Shown here in pieces: positions 58,943 through 64,000 of a stretch of 64,000 bases of DNA. Both the position numbers and the translations under genes were made by a program. The number at the start of each line of letters is the position of its first letter. Within the stretch, counting starts at the first letter, position 1. The stretch is from Mangrovitalea sediminis (lineage in GTDB: Bacteria; Pseudomonadota; Gammaproteobacteria; Pseudomonadales; Oleiphilaceae): contig NZ_NTLB01000007.1 in assembly GCF_002514725.1 (NCBI RefSeq), forward strand, positions 1 to 64,000, in the 5' to 3' direction. A model generated the notes under the pieces. That model saw only the letters and a list, made by a program, of their open reading frames with translations, ran no database searches and was not told the origin of the DNA.

Positions 58943-59516
58943 GATTCCCTCATGATGCGCCCAACCCGTCCGTTGAAACCATAGAGATACTCTACACCTC
59001 CCAACAGCCAACGGAAGGTCGCGAAATGCCGCTTAACGGCCTGAATTCAGCAAATGTTGTGCCCGACGAGCGCAGTTCCTGATACTGGATGGCATTTTGC
59101 CGCCGCAATGGCCCGCAACCCTCTCTCCAGGCAGACGGGAAACGCCCCTGCATACATAACATAGCCAGATTGTATGCAAAATAAAGAAACAGACGCTCGC
59201 CAAAAGAACCCTACATTATTCCGCTGCCGCATGTCCGTCACCCCTCGGAGAGTGGCCCACAACGGTGCGCATCCTGAGAACCACGCAACGTGCTGGTGCA
59301 GGCAAGACAATGGATCCGGCCCCAATCGTCCATCATGCGTCAACGGTCGATAAATCAATGGACTGATCGCCAGCTTTCTGTATACATTTCTAAAAACAAG
59401 GTGCCTGACACTCAGGGAAAATACCGCCAGGATCGCAGAAGGCAAACGTCGAATAAGCCGCCGAAACCACAGCTATAAGGCCCCAACGCCAGGTACTGCC
59501 AGGAATTGCCAACGCC
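58943..59516. promoter_or_regulatory. Divergent control region of the purine genes with operator-like repeats
   Basis: 574 bp between xdhA and the GntR gene, no gene inside. It contains an inverted repeat TGCATAC (59147-59153) / GTATGCA (59170-59176) with a 16-base spacer, and an 8-bp palindrome TGTATACA at 59379-59386. The three TGTATrCA-type units fit the TnGTnnnACnA pattern of FadR-subfamily GntR operators. Likely bound by the adjacent GntR protein. Confidence 0.5.
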
Positions 59517-60242
59517 ATGTCGAACCGTTCCAACACCCAACACATGCTGTCCCGTGCGGAGGTCCCTCGGGGACTCTCTCGCGACGAACAGATCTACAGG
59601 GATATTCTGGAGGCCGTGGTTGAGCATCGACTGGCGCCAGGGGCACGCCTGCCGGAAGATTCCCTGTCCGACGTGTTCGGTGTCAGCCGTACCGTTATCC
59701 GTAAGGTGCTGCAGCGGCTGGCGCTGGAAAAACTGGTATTGATCCGCCCCAACCGGGGGGCGCAGGTGGCTCAGCCCTCCGCCAAGGAGGCCCAGGATGT
59801 CTTCGCCGCACGCATTCTGATAGAGCCGGCCATGATGGCGGATGTCTGCCGTAGGGTGACTGACACCCAGCTCGATCAACTCCAACAGGTCGTCGACGAA
59901 GAACGGCTGGCACAACAGACTGGCCGCCAGAGCGACGCGATCAGCCTCTCGGCCCGTTTCCACGTGCAGTTGCTGGCCATTGCCGGCAACGAGGTCATTA
60001 CTGAGCAGGTTGCCCAATTGACCACCCGCTCATCGCTGATCATTGCCGTCTATGGAAGCCGCAACAGTGTCGGCTACGAGTGCGGCGGTCATGGGGAGCT
60101 CATCGGGTTGCTACGTCTTGGTGATGACAAAGGTGCCAGCGCCTGGATGCACCGACACTTGAGTCAGATCCTGGAAAGCCTGGAGTTCGACCTCGGCGCC
60201 CCCGGCACACCCGACTTCCACACCATCTTCCAGCGCAAATGA
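59517..60242 (+). CDS. GntR/FCD-type regulator of purine catabolism (predicted)
   Basis: A 241-residue FadR-subfamily regulator: N-terminal winged HTH (about residues 25-90, [21 protein letters not shown]), and an all-helical FCD ligand domain (about 100-230) with metal-binding-type residues ([12 protein letters not shown], His in [12 protein letters not shown]). It sits between the divergent purine blocks and starts the plus-strand block; its stop overlaps a possible start of puuE. Ligand may be allantoin or a related ureide; not provable here. Confidence 0.88.
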   Translation: MSNRSNTQHMLSRAEVPRGLSRDEQIYRDILEAVVEHRLAPGARLPEDSLSDVFGVSRTVIRKVLQRLALEKLVLIRPNRGAQVAQPSAKEAQDVFAARILIEPAMMADVCRRVTDTQLDQLQQVVDEERLAQQTGRQSDAISLSARFHVQLLAIAGNEVITEQVAQLTTRSSLIIAVYGSRNSVGYECGGHGELIGLLRLGDDKGASAWMHRHLSQILESLEFDLGAPGTPDFHTIFQRK

Positions 60243-60265
60243 CTAAAACGCAGGGGCCGCCGCCT

Positions 60266-61216
60266 ATGACCATCCTCTTCGACAACAGTAATTATCCTCG
60301 CGATCTGCGCGGTTACGGCGCTCATCCGCCGCAGGCTCGATGGCCCGGCAATGCCCGCCTTGCCGTTCAGTTCGTCCTCAATTATGAGGAAGGTGGCGAG
60401 AACTGCGTGCTGCACGGCGACAGCCATTCGGAGACCTTTCTGTCCGAGATCATCGGCGCTACGGCCTATCCCGATCGCCACATGAGCATGGAATCGCTGT
60501 ACGAATACGGTTCACGGGCAGGTGTGTGGCGCGTATTGCGCGAGTTCGACAAGCGCCGCCTGCCGCTGACCGTCTTCGGTGTCGCCATGGCCCTGGCCCG
60601 CAACCCCGACGTGGCGGCGGCATTCCTGGACAGAGGCGACGAGATCGCCTGTCACGGTCTGCGCTGGATCCATTACCAGGAAATGCCCGTCGAACTCGAA
60701 CGCGCCCACCTGCGAGAAGCCATCGACCTGTTTCGCACCCTCACCGGCGAACGTCCGCTCGGCTGGTATACCGGACGCGACAGTCCGAACACTCGACGCC
60801 TGCTCGTCGAGCAAGGCGGTTTCCTCTACGACAGCGATTACTACGGGGACGACCTCCCCCTGTGGACCCAGGTCACATGCGAGGACGGCACACGTAAACC
60901 GCACCTGATCGTACCCTACACCCTGGACGTCAATGACATGCGTTTCCTGACGCCACAGGGCTTCAACAGCGGCGAACAGTTTTTCCAGTATCTGCGCGAC
61001 GCCTTCGACGTTCTCTATGCCGAAGGCGAGGAAACGCCCAAAATGCTGTCCGTCGGACTGCACTGTCGTGCCATCGGTCACCCAGGGCGTTTTCGGGCAC
61101 TACAGCGTTTTCTCGATCATATCGAACACCATGACCGGGTCTGGATCTGCCGCCGGCTCGACATCGCACGCCATTGGCACGAGCATCACCCTTTCATCGC
61201 CGGAGACACTGCATGA
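60266..61216 (+). CDS. puuE: Allantoinase, polysaccharide-deacetylase type
   Basis: Metal-free allantoinase PuuE hydrolysing allantoin to allantoate. The 316-residue protein starts MTILFDNSNYPRDLRGYGAHPP; YE.G.EN (FVLNYEEGGENCV) and the DSDYYGDDLPLW block are PuuE markers within a NodB-like fold. ATG 60266 fits homologs; ATG 60239 overlapping the GntR stop is possible but has no ribosome site. Overlaps alc by ATGA. Confidence 0.93.
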   Translation: MTILFDNSNYPRDLRGYGAHPPQARWPGNARLAVQFVLNYEEGGENCVLHGDSHSETFLSEIIGATAYPDRHMSMESLYEYGSRAGVWRVLREFDKRRLPLTVFGVAMALARNPDVAAAFLDRGDEIACHGLRWIHYQEMPVELERAHLREAIDLFRTLTGERPLGWYTGRDSPNTRRLLVEQGGFLYDSDYYGDDLPLWTQVTCEDGTRKPHLIVPYTLDVNDMRFLTPQGFNSGEQFFQYLRDAFDVLYAEGEETPKMLSVGLHCRAIGHPGRFRALQRFLDHIEHHDRVWICRRLDIARHWHEHHPFIAGDTA

Positions 61217-62229
61217 ATCAGCGTATTGTTGCCGCCCCGGCGGAACTGCCAGGGTTTGCGCGAAACACCCTCAATCTCGCCGACAGTTCACTGGGCGCCG
61301 TCATCGTAGCCGTCAGCGACGAATTCTTTGCACCCGGACCGCGCATGATCGATCCGGCCCCCCCGGTCTTCGTAGCGGACCTGTATGACGACAACGGCAA
61401 GTGGATGGATGGCTGGGAAACCCGGCGCAGACGGGATACCGGCCACGACTGGTGCATCATTCGGCTGGCTTATGCCGGTATTATCGACGGCGTCGACATC
61501 GACACATCGTTCTTTACCGGCAACTTCCCACCGGCCGCATCACTGGAGGCCTGTTTCTCGCCAGCCGGAGACCCCGGCGCCGATACGCACTGGCACATCT
61601 TGTTTGAGCCCATCGACCTATCCGGCGACCGGCACCATTTCCAGGCGGTGAGTGCGCGGGGGCCCTGGACGCATTTGCGCCTGAACCTGTTTCCCGACGG
61701 CGGCATCGCTCGCCTGCGCGTCTATGGCAGCCCCTATTGTGAATGGCAGTCGCGTTCCGCAGACGAGGAATGCGACCTATTGGCGCTCGAAAACGGCGGT
61801 CGTCAGGTCGCCTGGAGCGACGCCCATTACGGCGAGCCGATGCGCCTGCTGCGCCCCGGTCGCGGCATCAACATGGGCGACGGCTGGGAAACCCGCCGCC
61901 GCCGCGAGCCCGGAAACGACTGGTGCATACTGCAACTGGGACATCCGGGAATCATCAGCGAGATAATTGTCGACACCGCGCATTTCAAAGGAAATTTCCC
62001 TGCCCGTTGCAGCATACAAGCCGCCCTGGTGCAGGACAGCACGGATAAGGCCCTGATCACCCAAAGCATGTTCTGGAAAACCCTGCTACCGGAACAGCCC
62101 CTCGGCGCCGACAGGGTCCACAGCTTCCGCGACATAGAAGCTCTGGGGACGATCAGCCATATCCGTTTCAATATCATGCCCGATGGTGGAGTCAGCCGGC
62201 TCAGACTGCGCGGGCGAATCAGCCGATGA
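61213..62229 (+). CDS. alc: Allantoicase
   Basis: Converts allantoate to ureidoglycolate plus urea. The 338-residue protein is an internal duplication, each half with DGWETRRRR-type and HDWCIIRL / NDWCILQLG motifs, the classic two jelly-roll allantoicase build. ATG 61213 overlaps the puuE stop. Use of this enzyme releases urea, in contrast to the ammonia-releasing AllC route. Confidence 0.95.
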   Translation: MNQRIVAAPAELPGFARNTLNLADSSLGAVIVAVSDEFFAPGPRMIDPAPPVFVADLYDDNGKWMDGWETRRRRDTGHDWCIIRLAYAGIIDGVDIDTSFFTGNFPPAASLEACFSPAGDPGADTHWHILFEPIDLSGDRHHFQAVSARGPWTHLRLNLFPDGGIARLRVYGSPYCEWQSRSADEECDLLALENGGRQVAWSDAHYGEPMRLLRPGRGINMGDGWETRRRREPGNDWCILQLGHPGIISEIIVDTAHFKGNFPARCSIQAALVQDSTDKALITQSMFWKTLLPEQPLGADRVHSFRDIEALGTISHIRFNIMPDGGVSRLRLRGRISR

Positions 62230-62732
62230 GCGATATGGATTTATTGCCACTGGAACCGCTGACCGCTGACGCCTTCAAGCCATTCGGCGACGTGATCGAG
62301 ACCCGGGGCGCTCGCCACTTCCCGATCAACGGCGGACGGACCGAGCGTTATCATGACCTGGCCGACATCCAGTTCGACGGCCCCGGTGCGAGGCCCATCC
62401 TGTCGATCTTTCGCTGCGAACCGGTCTCCCTGCCGTTACGTATCGAGATGCTGGAACGTCACCCTAGAGGCAGCCAGGCCTTTATGCCGCTGGCCAACCG
62501 CCCCTATCTGGTCGTCGTGGCCGCCCCGGGCGAAGACCCCGAAACCAGCGGCCTGCGCGCCTTTCTCGCTCGGGGCGATCAGGGCGTCAACTACCATGCC
62601 GGCGTCTGGCACCATCCCTTGTTGCCCCTGGAAAGCATCGCCGACTTTCTCGTCGTCGACCGCGCCGGCCCCGGAAACAATTGCGACGAGCGCCCCCTGC
62701 GCTCGCCGTATCAGATCCGGCAAGAACGCTGA
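62226..62732 (+). CDS. allA: Ureidoglycolate lyase
   Basis: Last step of the pathway, giving glyoxylate and urea. The 168-residue cupin-like protein has FKPFGDVIE, MLERHPRGSQAFMPL and GVNYHAGVWHHPLLPL (conserved His). ATG overlaps the alc stop. Length is typical. Confidence 0.94.
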   Translation: MSDMDLLPLEPLTADAFKPFGDVIETRGARHFPINGGRTERYHDLADIQFDGPGARPILSIFRCEPVSLPLRIEMLERHPRGSQAFMPLANRPYLVVVAAPGEDPETSGLRAFLARGDQGVNYHAGVWHHPLLPLESIADFLVVDRAGPGNNCDERPLRSPYQIRQER

Positions 62733-62812
62733 CACGACAACACCGTCGCCAGGACAGCATGGCCCTAGATTCGGTACGATAACCACACCTACAACGATAT
62801 GCCGGGTGCCTT

Positions 62813-63724
62813 ATGGGTCAGGAATCGACGCTCCCACCCTCCTCGACATCGCAGCTGACGGAACGCCTGCTAGAGGCCTTGCGCCATGAATCCATCCCCA
62901 GGCTCCCCGAGGGGGTCGGACTGTTTTACGGGTTCGACACACAACAGCTGCGAGCCGTTCCGATTCAAGCGCCCACCCTGATCTGGGTTCTGGCCGGCAG
63001 CAAGCGCTATTGCGTGGACGACAGTTGGTACAGCGCCCGCGCCGGTGAGCTCATCATCCTGCCCGTTGAAACCGGGGTTCACATCACCAACGAACCGGAT
63101 GAGCAAGGCGACTATCTGGCCCTGTGCCTGTCCCTGACGACAGAGGATCAATCCTGGCTGCTCACGCAGCGACCGGACATACAGCGCGCCTGTTGGAGTC
63201 TGGCGCCGCCAGAAGGCTTCGCGCTCAGTTATAGCCAGTGGGTCTCACTGGCGGGCCAATGCACAATTCCCGAAGGCATACAGCAACATCGCCGGCGGGA
63301 ACTGATCGGCTGGCTGACGGCACAGGGTGTAGCCGGGAACCTGCTGCGCGAGGCGCCCGCCGTGAAACGCCAGGTCCTCCAATTGATACAGTCCGACATC
63401 GCCTATCCATGGCGCCTGAGCACCATCGCCGAGCAACTGCATATGAGCGAATCCACCCTACACCGCCAGTTGGGGCGGGAGGGCATCAGTTTCCGTCATT
63501 TACTGGAACAGGCCCGTCTGCTCACCGGATTGGGACTGCTGCAGGGAACCCGCCGCACCATCATGGATATCGCCGCCAGCGTCGGCTACCAGTCACCGTC
63601 GCGTTTTGCCGAACGCTTCCGGCAGCACTTCGGCCTGTCTCCCAGCGAACTGCGTGAGACCCATGAAGTTGACGGTTTCCGGCGCAAGAATGGCAGTTTG
63701 CGGCGCGCTGGCGTCGAGCGCTGA
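62813..63724 (+). CDS. AraC family transcriptional regulator
   Basis: A 303-residue regulator. N-terminal cupin-like sensor (about 15-150, VLAGSKRYCVDDSWYSARAGEL) and C-terminal double HTH (about 195-290: RLSTIAEQLHMSESTLHRQL and TIMDIAASVGYQSPSRFAERFRQHFG). The first part resembles AraC_N (type that responds to small aromatic or sugar ligands). It follows allA by 80 bp on the same strand; whether it belongs to purine control or to the downstream gene is open. Confidence 0.9.
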   Translation: MGQESTLPPSSTSQLTERLLEALRHESIPRLPEGVGLFYGFDTQQLRAVPIQAPTLIWVLAGSKRYCVDDSWYSARAGELIILPVETGVHITNEPDEQGDYLALCLSLTTEDQSWLLTQRPDIQRACWSLAPPEGFALSYSQWVSLAGQCTIPEGIQQHRRRELIGWLTAQGVAGNLLREAPAVKRQVLQLIQSDIAYPWRLSTIAEQLHMSESTLHRQLGREGISFRHLLEQARLLTGLGLLQGTRRTIMDIAASVGYQSPSRFAERFRQHFGLSPSELRETHEVDGFRRKNGSLRRAGVER

Positions 63725-63767
63725 CGGATAAGCTGGGGAGGAATTCAACCACGGAGGAGAATCTCCC

Positions 63768-64000
63768 ATGCGGCTCGCCAAACCTTTGTTACTGGCCTCG
63801 ATCCTGGTCAGCGTGTCACTGAACGCCAGCGCCCGTCCGTTCCGCCTCAGCAGCCCGGACATTGCTGCGGGCAAGACGATTGCCAAAACTTACGTCTTCA
63901 ACGGTTTTGGCTGCCATGGCGACAACCAATCACCCGCACTGCACTGGCAGGGCGAGCCCAAAGGCACCCAGAGTTTCGCCATCACGGTCTATGACCCGGA
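63768..64000 (+). CDS. YbhB/YbcL family (PEBP-like) protein, truncated by window edge
   Basis: First 77 codons only. Signal peptide (MRLAKPLLLASILVSVSLNA, cleavage after NASA), then FRLSSPDIAAGK and GDNQSPALHWQGEPKGTQSF, the phosphatidylethanolamine-binding/Raf-kinase-inhibitor-like family block (SPxLxW...P.GT.SFA). Predicted periplasmic; role unknown. GGAGGAG upstream of ATG 63768. The rest lies outside the window. Confidence 0.85.
   Translation, partial: MRLAKPLLLASILVSVSLNASARPFRLSSPDIAAGKTIAKTYVFNGFGCHGDNQSPALHWQGEPKGTQSFAITVYDP

Overview
The window is a chromosomal segment of a moderately GC-rich, free-living gammaproteobacterium. Gene content and order resemble Pseudomonas blocks: tyrZ-type tyrS, M23 peptidase, anmK, erpA, bactofilin and argC; dksA, gluQ, cbrX, cbrA, cbrB, crcZ, pcnB, folK, panB, panC and pgi; folK/folB, plsY, tsaD, rpsU, dnaG and rpoD. 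These blocks are joined differently from Pseudomonas aeruginosa as I remember it, and several genes (sulfide-oxidation set, small marine-type hypotheticals) fit a Marinobacter-like relative better. Genus is an inference; there is no prophage, IS element, integrase or CRISPR array in the window.

Layout. 1-411: 5' end of a 16S gene on the minus strand with boxA and two tandem promoters. 412-8643: tyrS, cell-wall recycling (M23, anmK), erpA, and the argC / DUF6776 / bactofilin operon, then a ClC antiporter. 8808-11945: overlapping hemJ-thiD-thiE-hemL. 12312-20264: secreted lipase, PBP1b with a LpoP-like lipoprotein, an APH/AAA fusion, an undescribed pentapeptide / cyclic-nucleotide / Rieske trio, sfsA. 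20533-32596: dksA, gluQ, the CbrXAB carbon/nitrogen two-component system followed by a CrcZ-like small RNA behind a sigma-54 promoter, then pcnB, folK, panBC, pgi. 32602-40613: second folK, folB, plsY, tsaD, and the rpsU-yqeY-dnaG-rpoD macromolecular-synthesis cluster ending in tRNA-Ile2. 40711-45973: sulfur oxidation (two metallo-beta-lactamase-fold hydrolases, a DUF442-SQR fusion, a SulP carrier). 46668-50870: MvaT-type nucleoid protein, YebC paralog, ArfA-like rescue factor, chemoreceptor, SOS-controlled yebG. 50944-62732: a complete purine-to-glyoxylate pathway around a GntR regulator. The end holds an AraC regulator and a truncated YbhB-type gene.

The most interesting regulatory story is CbrAB/CrcZ. 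The region after cbrB holds a CbrB-type inverted repeat, a well-spaced GG-N10-GC sigma-54 promoter, and about 375 bp with repeated A-rich Hfq/Crc-type motifs ended by a GC-rich hairpin. A gene in the same window, the secreted lipase, carries the same A-rich motif just upstream of its start, so it is a candidate target. A second notable item is the ArfA-like gene, whose last codons and stop lie inside a 12-bp perfect inverted repeat, as expected for a gene that makes a non-stop message by design. The purine cluster runs guanine and xanthine through membrane urate hydroxylase PuuD, UraH, UraD, PuuE, Alc and AllA to glyoxylate and urea, with GntR operator-like sites in the divergent control region.

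All assignments come from reading the translations and DNA by eye; no searches or folding programs were run.
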